From positions 1 to 23,798 of the forward strand of contig NZ_JOIJ01000033.1 of assembly GCF_000719975.1 (NCBI RefSeq): a stretch of 23,798 nucleotides of DNA, given 5' to 3'. Shown piece by piece: positions 14,918-22,424 of the stretch (the first letter of the stretch is position 1; each line of letters begins with the position of its first letter). This DNA is from Prauserella rugosa (GTDB lineage: Bacteria; Actinomycetota; Actinomycetes; Mycobacteriales; Pseudonocardiaceae). The notes under the pieces are model-generated. The model saw only the letters and a list, made by a program, of their open reading frames with translations, searched no databases and was not told where the DNA came from. The position numbers were made by a program, and so were the translations under genes.

Positions 14918-15031
14918 CGCAACACAAGCTCCCAGAACCGCAACACGGGCCCCTGGGAACGCAACACGGGCCCCTGGAGACGCAACACGGGTCCCCGGGG
15001 CCGCGACACGGGCCCCGGGGAGCGCAACACG
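14918..15031 (-). repeat. array of six 21-bp repeats in inverse orientation following the PEBP gene
   Basis: On the plus strand the core CGCAACAC or CGCGACAC begins at 14918, 14939, 14960, 14981, 15002 and 15023, again with exact 21-nt spacing. Read on the minus strand it is the same CGTGTTGCG core as in 14584-14730, followed by 12 bases rich in CCCCGGGG. The first unit in transcription direction starts only 5 nt after the PEBP stop at 15037. CGCAACACGGGTCCC at 14981-14995 is the exact reverse complement of 14683-14697. Confidence 0.93.
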
Positions 15032-15036
15032 GTGCG

Positions 15037-15585
15037 TCAGCCCTTGTTCTCGTAGACCGGCGTGATGATCGCACGGCCGAGGGTGTGGCCGAACATGTTG
15101 AACTGGAGGAACGCCGGGCGGGCCTCCTCCGGGATGTCGAGGGACTCGACGTCGAGCGCGTGCACGCCGAACATGTAGCGGTGCGGACCGTGTCCGGGAG
15201 GCGGCGCGGCACCGAGGAACTGCCGCACGCCACCGTCGCCGGTGAGCATCTTCGCGCCGTCGGGCAGGTTCGCGCCGCTCGGGTCACCCGCGCCCGTCGG
15301 CAGTTCGGTCACCGAAGCCGGGATGTTGAACACCGCCCAGTGCCAGAAACCGCTGACCGTCGGCGCGTCCGGGTCGTAGCACGTGACGACGAAGCTCTTG
15401 GTCCCCTCCGGGAAGCCGGACCACGCCAGGTGCGGCGACTTGTCCTCGCCGCCCGCACCGAACAGGCCCGACAGCTGTGGTGTCGGCAGGGTCTCGCCGT
15501 CGGCGACGTCGTCGCTGCGCAGGTCGAAGGACGGCACCTGCGGCAGAAAGTCGTACGGATTGAAGTTGAACGGCGCGTCGGCCAT
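15037..15585 (-). CDS. YbhB/YbcL-type phosphatidylethanolamine-binding (PEBP) family protein
   Basis: A 182-residue PEBP-fold protein. [27 protein letters not shown] (50-76) carries the DPDAPT anion-pocket motif, [13 protein letters not shown] (79-91) the second pocket strand, and [13 protein letters not shown] (133-145) the third, all typical of the bacterial Raf-kinase-inhibitor-like branch. The protein is probably cytosolic; bacterial members bind small anionic ligands, but a clear reaction is not established. The ATG at 15585 has GAGGAG about 6 nt upstream; an in-frame ATG at 15612 precedes that ribosome site and is less likely. It converges on the tetR gene at 14563 with the paired repeat arrays between them. 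Confidence 0.93.
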   Translation of the reverse strand: MADAPFNFNPYDFLPQVPSFDLRSDDVADGETLPTPQLSGLFGAGGEDKSPHLAWSGFPEGTKSFVVTCYDPDAPTVSGFWHWAVFNIPASVTELPTGAGDPSGANLPDGAKMLTGDGGVRQFLGAAPPPGHGPHRYMFGVHALDVESLDIPEEARPAFLQFNMFGHTLGRAIITPVYENKG

Positions 15586-15788
15586 CTCACGCTCCTCGCG
15601 GATCGGCTGCATTGTGCGACTGCGACTTGATGCAACCCCGAGGGTAGGCAGCCGTGCGCGCGCCGTCAGTGCCGACCCGGCCCCCCGACCCGCACCACCG
15701 ACCCCGCCTGCGATCAGGGTCTCCCTGAGTCTGGGCGCGGAGAAACGGGGGTTGTCCCCAATACCGGTGGGGCGGGGGTCGGCCTACG

Positions 15789-15806
15789 GTTCTCGCAGAC
15801 GAGAAC
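15789..15806 (+). promoter_or_regulatory. perfect dyad at the start region of the DUF4097 gene
   Basis: GTTCTCG (15789-15795) and CGAGAAC (15800-15806) are perfect 7-bp arms around CAGA. They begin at the end of TACGGT (15785-15790), a plausible -10 box, so the dyad would lie over the transcription start and 5' leader. It could be an operator or an mRNA hairpin. Confidence 0.5.
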
Positions 15807-15821
15807 TGAGGGGATTGACGG

Positions 15822-16607
15822 ATGGGACGCTCAGTGGTGCAACGCCCCGGCCTGGCGGTCGGCGGAGCGGTGCTCGTCGGATTGGGCGTCGTCATCGCAC
15901 TGGGGACGTTCGACTCGGAGCACGCGGAACGCACGTCGACGTTCGCCGACGTCGACCGCATCGAACTCGCCACCGGATCGGGGGACGTGACGGTCCGGGT
16001 CGGCGACGTCGACCGGGTCACCGTGGTCGAGAAGCTGTCGTACCGCTGGAGCGAGCCGTCGGAGACCCACACGGTCGACGACTCGGTGCTTCGCCTCGAG
16101 CGGTGCGACGCGTGGTGGTGCGAGGTCGACCACGAGGTGATCGTGCCGCGCGGGCTGGCGGTCTCGGGGGAACTCGGGTCGGGGTCGCTGTCGGCGAACG
16201 GGGTGTCGTCGGTCGACGTGGAGGCGGGCTCCGGAGACGTGCGGCTCGCCGAGATCACGGGGGACGTGCGGCTCGACGTCGGATCGGGCAGTGCCGAGTT
16301 CCACGACGTCGACGGCGCGGTCGTCGCCGAGGCCGGGTCGGGCACGCTGACCGGCCGCGAGCTGCGTGGTTCGGTCGAGGCGGAGGCCGGATCGGGTGCG
16401 ATCGACCTGCAGTTGGCCGAGCCCGGCGACGTCACCGCGTCGGTGGGCAGCGGCGACCTGCGGGTGGCGGTGCCCAGGGGCGACTACCGCGTCGAGGGCG
16501 ACACCGGCAGTGGCGAGCGCCGACTCGAGGTCGGTAGCGATCCGGAGGCGCCGAACGTGCTGCTGCTCGACTCCAACAGCGGTGACGTGACTCTCCTCCG
16601 GAACTAG
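15822..16607 (+). CDS. DUF4097-type beta-repeat membrane-anchored protein
   Basis: Encodes 261 residues. A short N-terminus precedes one hydrophobic segment (about 10-28), then an extracytoplasmic domain made of repeated short beta strands with the recurring signature GSG or AGSGD (ATGSGDVTV, EAGSGDVRLAEI, DVGSGSAEF, EAGSGTLTG, EAGSGAIDL, SVGSGDLRV, DTGSGERRL), a right-handed beta-solenoid as in DUF4097. There are two close cysteines in RCDAWWCEV, about residues 92-98, which could form a disulfide. GAGGGG is about 9 nt upstream of the ATG at 15822. Family function is unknown; in some bacteria members accompany envelope-stress regulators, but no regulator adjoins here. The dyad in its leader suggests regulation. 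Confidence 0.82.
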   Translation: MGRSVVQRPGLAVGGAVLVGLGVVIALGTFDSEHAERTSTFADVDRIELATGSGDVTVRVGDVDRVTVVEKLSYRWSEPSETHTVDDSVLRLERCDAWWCEVDHEVIVPRGLAVSGELGSGSLSANGVSSVDVEAGSGDVRLAEITGDVRLDVGSGSAEFHDVDGAVVAEAGSGTLTGRELRGSVEAEAGSGAIDLQLAEPGDVTASVGSGDLRVAVPRGDYRVEGDTGSGERRLEVGSDPEAPNVLLLDSNSGDVTLLRN

Positions 16608-16687
16608 GGCGCACACGTGCGGGTAGCCGGAAATCGGCCGCTGCCCGGGAACAAACGCCGCTGGTCGGCCGTTACTCTGGCAGAAAG

Positions 16688-16708
16688 GTTGAGCAAGCGT
16701 CACTCAAG
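16688..16708. promoter_or_regulatory. HAIR operator 1 (HspR-associated inverted repeat)
   Basis: GTTGAGC-N7-ACTCAAG matches the HAIR consensus CTTGAGT-N7-ACTCAAG, with the right arm perfect and five of seven bases in the left arm. It lies just upstream of the dnaK -35 box. Confidence 0.85.
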
Positions 16709-16714
16709 TCTGGT

Positions 16715-16743
16715 TTGACGCACCTCGGCCACCCACGTTAGAA
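16715..16743 (+). promoter_or_regulatory. dnaK operon promoter
   Basis: TTGACG at 16715-16720 and TTAGAA at 16738-16743 are spaced by 17 nt and lie between the two HAIR operators, the expected arrangement for a vegetative promoter repressed by HspR. Confidence 0.65.
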
Positions 16744-16764
16744 CTTGAGTGAGCCCCGCTCAGG
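16744..16764. promoter_or_regulatory. HAIR operator 2
   Basis: CTTGAGT-N7-GCTCAGG has a perfect left arm and five of seven bases in the right arm of the HAIR consensus. It starts directly after the -10 box, so bound HspR would cover the transcription start. Confidence 0.85.
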
Positions 16765-16850
16765 TCTCGGTGGTCTCGGTGGACCGCGGTCCGGCCGAGT
16801 GCCAGACCGAGTGGAGGGGCATCCGCAGGATCAGTAGGAGGGAAAGACAC

Positions 16851-18722
16851 ATGGCGCGAGCGGTCGGCATCGACCTTGGTACGACCAACTCGGTCGTTTC
16901 CGTGCTCGAGGGCGGTGAGCCGACGGTCATCGCCAACTCGGAGGGTTCCCGCACCACCCCGTCCATCGTCGCCTTCGCCAAGAACGGCGAGGTGCTCACG
17001 GGGCAGCCTGCCAAGAACCAGGCCGTCACCAACGTCGACAGGACGATCCGGTCGGTCAAGCGGCACATGGGCACCGACTGGAAGACCGAGGTCGACGACA
17101 AGGCTTACACCGCCCAGGAGATCAGCGCGCGCGTGCTGATGAAGCTCAAGCGCGACGCCGAGGCCTACCTGGGCGACGAGGTGACCGACGCGGTCATCAC
17201 CGTCCCGGCGTACTTCGAGGACGCCCAGCGCCAGGCCACGAAGGAGGCCGGCCAGATCGCGGGGCTGAACGTCCTGCGCATCGTCAACGAGCCGACCGCG
17301 GCCGCGCTGGCCTACGGCCTCGACAAGGGCGAGAAGGAACAGACCATCCTGGTCTTCGACCTCGGTGGCGGTACGTTCGACGTCTCGCTGCTCGAGATCG
17401 GCGAGGGTGTCGTCGAGGTCCGCGCCACCAGCGGTGACAACAACCTGGGTGGCGACGACTGGGACGAGCGCATCGTCGACTGGCTGGTGGACAAGTTCAA
17501 GGCGTCCAACGGCATCGACCTGACCAAGGACCGCATGGCTCTCCAGCGCATCAAGGAGGCCGCGGAGAAGGCGAAGATCGAGCTGTCGAGCTCGTCGAGC
17601 GCCAGCATCAACCTGCCGTACATCACGGTCGACGCGGACAAGAACCCGCTGTTCCTCGACGAGACGCTCTCGCGTGCCGAGTTCCAGCGCATCACGTCCG
17701 ACCTGCTCGAGCGCACGCGCAATCCGTTCAACAACGTCGTGCGGGACGCGGGCATCTCGGTCGGCGAGATCGACCACGTCGTGCTGGTCGGTGGTTCGAC
17801 TCGCATGCCTGCCGTCACCGACCTGGTCAAGGAGCTGACCGGCGGCAAGGAGCCGAACAAGGGCGTCAACCCGGACGAGGTCGTCGCCGTCGGTGCCGCG
17901 CTGCAGGCCGGTGTGCTCAAGGGCGAGGTCAAGGACGTCCTGCTGCTGGACGTCACGCCGCTGTCGCTGGGCATCGAGACCAAGGGCGGCGTGTTCACCA
18001 AGCTCATCGAGCGCAACACGACCATCCCGACCAAGCGCTCCGAGATCTTCTCCACGGCCGAGGACAACCAGCCGTCGGTGCAGATCCAGGTGTTCCAGGG
18101 TGAGCGCGAGATCGCCGCGCACAACAAGAAGCTCGGCATGTTCGAGCTGACGGGCCTGCCGCCCGCGCCGCGCGGCGTGCCGCAGATCGAGGTCTCGTTC
18201 GACATCGACGCCAACGGCATCGTGCACGTCACGGCGAAGGACCTGGGCACCAACAAGGAGCAGTCGATGACCATCACCGGTGGCTCCGCGCTGCCGCAGG
18301 AGGACATCGACCGCATGGTCAAGGACGCCGAGGCGCACGCCGAGGAGGACCAGAAGCGCCGCGAGGAGGCCGAGACCCGCAACCAGGCGGAGACGCTGGC
18401 CTACCAGACCGAGAAGTTCGTCAGCGACAACGAGGACAAGCTGTCCGACGAGCTCAAGGGCAAGGTCAAGTCGGCCATCGACGAGACCAAGGAGTCGCTG
18501 AAGGGCGACGACATCGCCAAGGTCAAGGAGGCCGTCGAGAAGCTGAACACGGCTTCGCAGGAGCTCGGCCAGGCGCTGTACGCCAACACCGGTGCCGAGG
18601 GTGCCGCGGGCGCCGACGCCGGTGCGGCCGGCGCGGGTGCCGCCGGTGGTGACGCCGGGTCCGGCAAGGCCGACGACGACGTCGTCGACGCCGAGATCGT
18701 CGATGAGGACGACAAGAAGTGA
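16851..18722 (+). CDS. dnaK: Hsp70 chaperone DnaK
   Basis: Encodes 623 residues, full length. The ATPase domain begins [15 protein letters not shown] (2-16), contains the phosphate-2 motif [12 protein letters not shown] (about 164-175) and the adenosine motif [12 protein letters not shown]. The linker [14 protein letters not shown] leads to the substrate domain, then a helical lid and a Gly/Ala tail ending in the conserved acidic EIVDEDDKK. It folds client proteins in the cytosol by ATP cycling with DnaJ and GrpE. AGGAGGG at 16836-16842 lies 8 nt before the ATG at 16851; an in-frame ATG at 16749 falls inside HAIR 2 and is not used. First gene of a four-gene heat-shock operon, overlapping grpE by 4 nt and controlled by HspR through two HAIR sites. 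Confidence 0.99.
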   Translation: MARAVGIDLGTTNSVVSVLEGGEPTVIANSEGSRTTPSIVAFAKNGEVLTGQPAKNQAVTNVDRTIRSVKRHMGTDWKTEVDDKAYTAQEISARVLMKLKRDAEAYLGDEVTDAVITVPAYFEDAQRQATKEAGQIAGLNVLRIVNEPTAAALAYGLDKGEKEQTILVFDLGGGTFDVSLLEIGEGVVEVRATSGDNNLGGDDWDERIVDWLVDKFKASNGIDLTKDRMALQRIKEAAEKAKIELSSSSSASINLPYITVDADKNPLFLDETLSRAEFQRITSDLLERTRNPFNNVVRDAGISVGEIDHVVLVGGSTRMPAVTDLVKELTGGKEPNKGVNPDEVVAVGAALQAGVLKGEVKDVLLLDVTPLSLGIETKGGVFTKLIERNTTIPTKRSEIFSTAEDNQPSVQIQVFQGEREIAAHNKKLGMFELTGLPPAPRGVPQIEVSFDIDANGIVHVTAKDLGTNKEQSMTITGGSALPQEDIDRMVKDAEAHAEEDQKRREEAETRNQAETLAYQTEKFVSDNEDKLSDELKGKVKSAIDETKESLKGDDIAKVKEAVEKLNTASQELGQALYANTGAEGAAGADAGAAGAGAAGGDAGSGKADDDVVDAEIVDEDDKK

Positions 18723-19483
18723 CCGAGCGCGACGAGAACGACCAGCAGGAGCAGGAACCGGTCGTCGTGCGGGACCGCCGCAAGGTCGACCCGGAGACCG
18801 GTGAGGTCCGTGCGGGCGACCGGTCCGAGCGGGCCGACCAGCCCGAGGTCGTGGATGCGCCCGCCGACGGCGCGGGCGCATCCGCTCCCGGGCAGGAGCA
18901 GGCCGCTCAGGGCGAGGCGGGTCAGGAGGCCGAGGCGGGTTCGCCCGTCGAGGCCGATCTGGCCAAGCAGCTCGAGGAACGCACCGCGGACCTGCAGCGC
19001 GTCCAGGCCGAGTACGCCAACTACCGCAGGCGTGCCGACAAGGAGCGTGAGCAGCTCGCGGCCTCGGGCAAGGCGTCGCTGGTGGGCGATCTGTTGCCGC
19101 TGTTGGACGACCTCGAACGGGCCGCCCAGCACGGTGACCTGACGGGCGCGTTCAAGTCGGTTGCCGACAAGCTCGTCGAGGCGCTGGAGAAGTCCGGCCT
19201 CGAACCGTTCGGCGCCGAGGGCGACGAGTTCGACCCGAGCGTGCACGAGGCGGTTCAGCACGACACGTCGCCCGACGTGTCGGGGCCGACGGTCACCACC
19301 GTGCTGCGGCGGGGCTACCGGTTCGGCGACCGCGTCCTGCGGCCCGCGCTCGTGGCGGTCACCGACCACGAGCCTGCCGCCGACGCGGCACCGGCGGCGT
19401 CCGAGGCGCCTGCACAGGCGGATCCGATCGACCCACCGGTCGAAGGCGAGTTGCCCATCGACAGCGATGAGCAGAAGAACTGA
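18719..19483 (+). CDS. grpE: nucleotide exchange factor GrpE
   Basis: Encodes 254 residues, long for GrpE (about 200). Residues 1-78 are charged and Glu/Gln/Ala-rich; the coiled-coil dimer helix runs from about 79 ([28 protein letters not shown]) to about 120, followed by the core [11 protein letters not shown] and the beta-domain signature FDPSVHEAV and [23 protein letters not shown]. It catalyses ADP release from DnaK and senses temperature through its helices. The GTG start shares GTGA with the dnaK stop. The last 35 residues form an Ala/Pro/Asp tail beyond the usual end. Confidence 0.98.
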   Translation: MTERDENDQQEQEPVVVRDRRKVDPETGEVRAGDRSERADQPEVVDAPADGAGASAPGQEQAAQGEAGQEAEAGSPVEADLAKQLEERTADLQRVQAEYANYRRRADKEREQLAASGKASLVGDLLPLLDDLERAAQHGDLTGAFKSVADKLVEALEKSGLEPFGAEGDEFDPSVHEAVQHDTSPDVSGPTVTTVLRRGYRFGDRVLRPALVAVTDHEPAADAAPAASEAPAQADPIDPPVEGELPIDSDEQKN

Positions 19484-19510
19484 CGACAAGCGGAAAGGAG
19501 GAGACGCCCG

Positions 19511-20707
19511 ATGAGCGCTCGGGAGTGGCTCGACAAGGACTTCTACCGTGAGCTGGGCGTCTCCTCCGACGCTTCCACGGACGAGATCAAGAAGGCCTAC
19601 CGGAAGTTGGCGCGGGAGAACCACCCCGACGCCAACCCGGGCAACGCCGAGGCGGAGAAGAAGTTCAAGGCCGTCTCCGAGGCCTACGGCGTACTGTCCG
19701 ATCCGGACAAACGCAAGGAGTACGACGAGGCACGTGCCCTGTTCGGCTCCGGCCGCACGGGTGGCGGCTTCGGCGGCTTCCCCGGTGGCGGCGGCGCCGG
19801 TCCCGGCGGTGGTTTCGACCTCGGCGACATCTTCGGCCAGGGCGGCACCCAGGCGGGCGGTTTCGGCGGACTCGGCGACATGCTGGGCAATCTGTTCGGC
19901 CGGCGCGGCGGAGCCGGAGCCGCGGGCGGAGCCCAGCGCGGCCAGCGTGGCAGTGACGTCGAGACGGACGTGCGGATCGACTTCAGCGAGGCGGTGAAGG
20001 GCGCGACCCTTCCGTTGCGGCTGTCGAGCCCGGCCACGTGCGGCACGTGCGGCGGCAACGGCGCGCGGCCTGGAACGTCGCCGCGCACCTGCTCGGTCTG
20101 CTTGGGATCCGGTCTCGTCACCAGGAACCAGGGCGCGTTCGCGTTCTCCGAGCCGTGCCCCGAGTGCCGTGGCCGCGGTCAGCAGATCGTCGATCCGTGC
20201 CCGGAGTGCTCCGGCGAGGGCGTGTCCACCCGGACGCGCACCCTCACCGTGCGCATCCCGCCCGGCGTCGACAACGGCCAGAAGATCCGGCTCGCCGGCC
20301 AGGGCGAACCGGGCAGGGGCGGTGCTCCCGCGGGCGATCTGTTCGTCCGGGTGCACGTCAAGCCCGACGACGTGTTCGGCCGCTCCGGCAACGATCTGAC
20401 CATCACGGTGCCCGTCGAGTTCACCGAGCTCGCGCTCGGCACGACCCTCAGCGTGCCGACGTTGGATTCGAAGGTGTCGGTCCGCGTGCCTGCGGGCACG
20501 GCGAGCGGGCGCGTGCTGCGTGTGCGTGGCAAGGGAATCGCCAAACGGGATGGCTCCCAGGGTGATCTCTTGGTTACGCTGCAGGTCGTCGTCCCCGCGA
20601 AGGTCGAGGACGACGCGAGGGCAGCACTGGAGAAGTACGCCGACGCGGTCGCACAGCACGATCCGCGACCCGAGATCACCGCGCTGTTGCGCGATCGAGG
20701 TGCGTGA
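19511..20707 (+). CDS. dnaJ: type I J-domain co-chaperone DnaJ
   Basis: Encodes 398 residues. The J domain (9-73) has the essential HPD at 38-40. A Gly/Phe-rich segment follows (about 79-142). The four zinc-binding Cys pairs are C177/C180, C194/C197, C216/C219 and C230/C233, each in CxxCxGxG-like form, making it a complete type I protein. The C-terminal substrate domain includes [22 protein letters not shown]. It delivers clients to DnaK and stimulates its ATPase. AAAGGAGGAG lies just before the ATG. It follows grpE by 27 nt and overlaps hspR, so it is the dnaJ1 of this operon; a second dnaJ beside hrcA elsewhere would be usual. Confidence 0.98.
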   Translation: MSAREWLDKDFYRELGVSSDASTDEIKKAYRKLARENHPDANPGNAEAEKKFKAVSEAYGVLSDPDKRKEYDEARALFGSGRTGGGFGGFPGGGGAGPGGGFDLGDIFGQGGTQAGGFGGLGDMLGNLFGRRGGAGAAGGAQRGQRGSDVETDVRIDFSEAVKGATLPLRLSSPATCGTCGGNGARPGTSPRTCSVCLGSGLVTRNQGAFAFSEPCPECRGRGQQIVDPCPECSGEGVSTRTRTLTVRIPPGVDNGQKIRLAGQGEPGRGGAPAGDLFVRVHVKPDDVFGRSGNDLTITVPVEFTELALGTTLSVPTLDSKVSVRVPAGTASGRVLRVRGKGIAKRDGSQGDLLVTLQVVVPAKVEDDARAALEKYADAVAQHDPRPEITALLRDRGA

Positions 20708-21153
20708 TGTTCGGTTCAGGTTCCCCGGGATTCGGAATGCCGCACGGCGCGGACGAGGACACGCCCGTCTTCGTGATCTCCGTGGCGGCGCAGCTGTCGG
20801 GTCTGCACGCGCAGACGTTGCGTTCCTACGACCGGATGGGGCTCGTCTCCCCCGGCCGTACGTCCGGCGGCGGCAGGCGTTACTCCATGCGCGACATCGC
20901 CCAGCTGCGCGAGGTGCAGCGGTTGTCGCAGGAGGAGGGCGTCAACCTCGCGGGCGTCAAACGCATCATCGAGCTGGAGAACCAGGTCGAGGCGTTGCAG
21001 GCCCGCGTGACCGAACTCGCCGAGGAACTGTCCACGGCGTACGCGGCGGCCGAACAGGCGGCCGCCGCGGTGCACGCCTCCTATCGCAAGGACCTCGTGC
21101 CCTTCCGCCAGCAGAACGCTCTGGTGGTGTGGAAGCCGAATCGCCGCCGCTGA
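20707..21153 (+). CDS. hspR: MerR-family heat-shock repressor HspR
   Basis: Encodes 148 residues. After a Gly/Pro-rich lead, FVISVAAQLSGLHAQTLRSYDRMGLVSPGRTSGGGRRYS (about 22-60) is the MerR helix-turn-helix and wing, then a coiled coil (ELENQVEALQARVTELAEEL) and the conserved C-terminal ALVVWKPNRRR. HspR represses its own operon by binding HAIR sites, using DnaK as co-repressor, so free DnaK sets repression. The ATG at 20707 shares one base with the dnaJ stop and has GAGG about 7 nt upstream; a GTG at 20704 is an alternative. The operators for it lie upstream of dnaK at 16688 and 16744. Confidence 0.98.
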   Translation: MFGSGSPGFGMPHGADEDTPVFVISVAAQLSGLHAQTLRSYDRMGLVSPGRTSGGGRRYSMRDIAQLREVQRLSQEEGVNLAGVKRIIELENQVEALQARVTELAEELSTAYAAAEQAAAAVHASYRKDLVPFRQQNALVVWKPNRRR

Positions 21154-21209
21154 CCGGAGAGGTCTGCACCGGCAACTCCCCTTGCCGCCCGAGCTTGGAC
21201 GACGCGAAA

Positions 21210-21243
21210 GCACGGGAGGACACCCCCGATGGCCCTCCCGTGC
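21210..21243. terminator. bidirectional terminator between hspR and the secreted protein gene
   Basis: GCACGGGAGG (21210-21219) pairs perfectly with CCTCCCGTGC (21234-21243) around a 14-nt loop. It lies 56 nt after hspR and 11 nt beyond the stop of the convergent gene. Confidence 0.8.
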
Positions 21244-21254
21244 CGCCGGCGCAG

Positions 21255-21629
21255 TTACTGCTGCTTCTCGGTGGGCTCGGCCGACTTGGCGGGCACGGCG
21301 TCGATGTCGTCGCCGCGCTCGAGGGGCTTCGTGTCCTGGTACTTCATCGGCTTCGCCGGCTTACTGCCGGTGCCCGGCTCGACCTCGTCGGGGTCGACCT
21401 TCTTGATGGCGACCCCACCGTTGGGGAGCTTCTCGACCGCGATCGCGTCCGACGGGCTCGTGCTCGGCGGGGCCGAGCCATCGGGCTGAGTGACGGAGCC
21501 CCGCTTCTCGTCCTGCGGGTTCGTCGGGGTCTCGTCGCTCGTCGCGAGCGCGGTGCCCGCGCCGCCGAGTGCAACCGCACCCGCGGCGAGCAGGGCGACC
21601 GTCATCCTCTTGCCGATCCGATTGCGCAT
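21255..21629 (-). CDS. small secreted protein of unknown function
   Basis: Encodes 124 residues. MRNRIGKRM followed by TVALLAAGAVALGGAGTALA is a clear Sec signal peptide with predicted cleavage after ALA near residue 29. The mature part is hydrophilic, rich in Pro, Asp, Glu and Lys, without cysteine, and contains AIAVEKLPNGGVAIKKVDPDEVEPG, which looks like a short beta hairpin. I do not recognise the family. AGGAGGAAAG lies 5 nt before the ATG at 21629. It is transcribed divergently from the two-component system and shares its 123-nt intergenic region, so it is a likely target of that response regulator. Confidence 0.8.
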   Translation of the reverse strand: MRNRIGKRMTVALLAAGAVALGGAGTALATSDETPTNPQDEKRGSVTQPDGSAPPSTSPSDAIAVEKLPNGGVAIKKVDPDEVEPGTGSKPAKPMKYQDTKPLERGDDIDAVPAKSAEPTEKQQ

Positions 21630-21692
21630 GACGTTCTTTCCTCCTGATTCCCGCGGCGTTTCCGCGATGTCGACGACAGTGCCCGGGGCCCG

Positions 21693-21729
21693 CTGAAGGA
21701 AGGCTGAACGATTCTGAAGTTCGCTTCAG
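21693..21729. promoter_or_regulatory. CTGAA direct-repeat cluster, probable OmpR-type regulator site
   Basis: CTGAA occurs at 21693, 21704 and 21714, followed by an inverted copy TTCAG at 21725-21729. The 10-11-nt spacing of direct repeats is typical of PhoB/OmpR-type winged-helix binding. CTGAAG-TTCG-CTTCAG (21714-21729) is also a perfect dyad. The cluster sits between the divergent secreted-protein and response-regulator genes, 24 nt before the regulator start. Confidence 0.6.
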
Positions 21730-21752
21730 GTTCGGCTGCGATGCTGTCGGTC

Positions 21753-22424
21753 ATGCGGGTACTGATCGTCGAGGACGAACCGCGCGTGGCCGATGCGCTG
21801 CGGACGGGACTGAACGCCGAGGGCTGGTCGGTCGACGTGACCGGGGACGGGCTCGAAGCGCTCTGGTACGCCGAGAACCACGAGTACGCCGCAATCCTGC
21901 TCGACATCATGTTGCCGGGGTTGAACGGCTACAAGGTGTGCGCACGGCTGCGCGCGGAGGGAAACGCGACGCCGATCATCATGCTCACGGCCAAGGACGG
22001 CGAGTACGACGAGGCGGAGGCGTTGGATGCGGGTGCGGACGACTACGTCACGAAACCGTTCTCGTACGTCGTGCTCCTCGCGCGGCTGCGCAACGTCGTC
22101 CGGCGCGCGCCCGCACGTACGCCGGTGATCCACGTCGGTGACCTGGCGGTCGATCCGGCGACGCGGACCTGCATGCGTGCCGGGGACGAGATCCCGTTGA
22201 CGAGCAAGGAGTTCACGCTCCTGGAGATGCTGGCGTCGCAGAGTGGCCAGGTCGTGTCGAAGCGCCGCCTGCTCGAAGGTGGGTGGGACTTCGCCGAACA
22301 GCCGGAGCCGAACCTGATCGAGGTCCACATCAGCGCCCTCCGCAGAAAGATCGATGTGCCGTACGGACGCAGGAGCATTCGCACGGTGCGTGGTCACGGC
22401 TATCAACTGGTCAACGATGCGTGA
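21753..22424 (+). CDS. OmpR/PhoB-family response regulator
   Basis: Encodes 223 residues. The receiver domain has the acidic cluster E7/D8, phosphoacceptor Asp51 in LLDIMLPG, Thr79 and Lys101 in VTKPF. The C-terminal winged helix (about 128-223) shows the OmpR signature EIPLTSKEFTLLEMLASQSGQVVSKRRLLEGGW and IRTVRGHGYQLV. The ATG at 21753 is chosen because the receiver strand RVLIVEDEP then starts immediately; an ATG at 21741 is in frame. No Shine-Dalgarno sequence is seen, and GATGCT ending 7 nt upstream may be the -10 box. It overlaps the kinase gene by 8 nt and probably binds the CTGAA repeats just upstream. Confidence 0.96.
   Translation: MRVLIVEDEPRVADALRTGLNAEGWSVDVTGDGLEALWYAENHEYAAILLDIMLPGLNGYKVCARLRAEGNATPIIMLTAKDGEYDEAEALDAGADDYVTKPFSYVVLLARLRNVVRRAPARTPVIHVGDLAVDPATRTCMRAGDEIPLTSKEFTLLEMLASQSGQVVSKRRLLEGGWDFAEQPEPNLIEVHISALRRKIDVPYGRRSIRTVRGHGYQLVNDA

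Noticed and set aside
14584..15031. CRISPR array
   Set aside because: The repeats are contiguous 21-mers with a 9-nt core and 12 variable bases; there are no 30-40-nt spacers, and no cas genes are present.
16704..18881. 725-codon open frame antisense to dnaK
   Set aside because: Long antisense frames opposite dnaK are a recognised artefact of its codon use; the leucine/valine/arginine-rich translation matches no real family.
18401..20659. 752-codon open frame antisense to grpE-dnaJ
   Set aside because: Shadow of GC-rich codons on the plus strand, with biased composition and no motif.
21741..21752. Upstream ATG of the response regulator
   Set aside because: The receiver domain begins at the ATG at 21753, and the upstream four residues fall in the likely -10 region.
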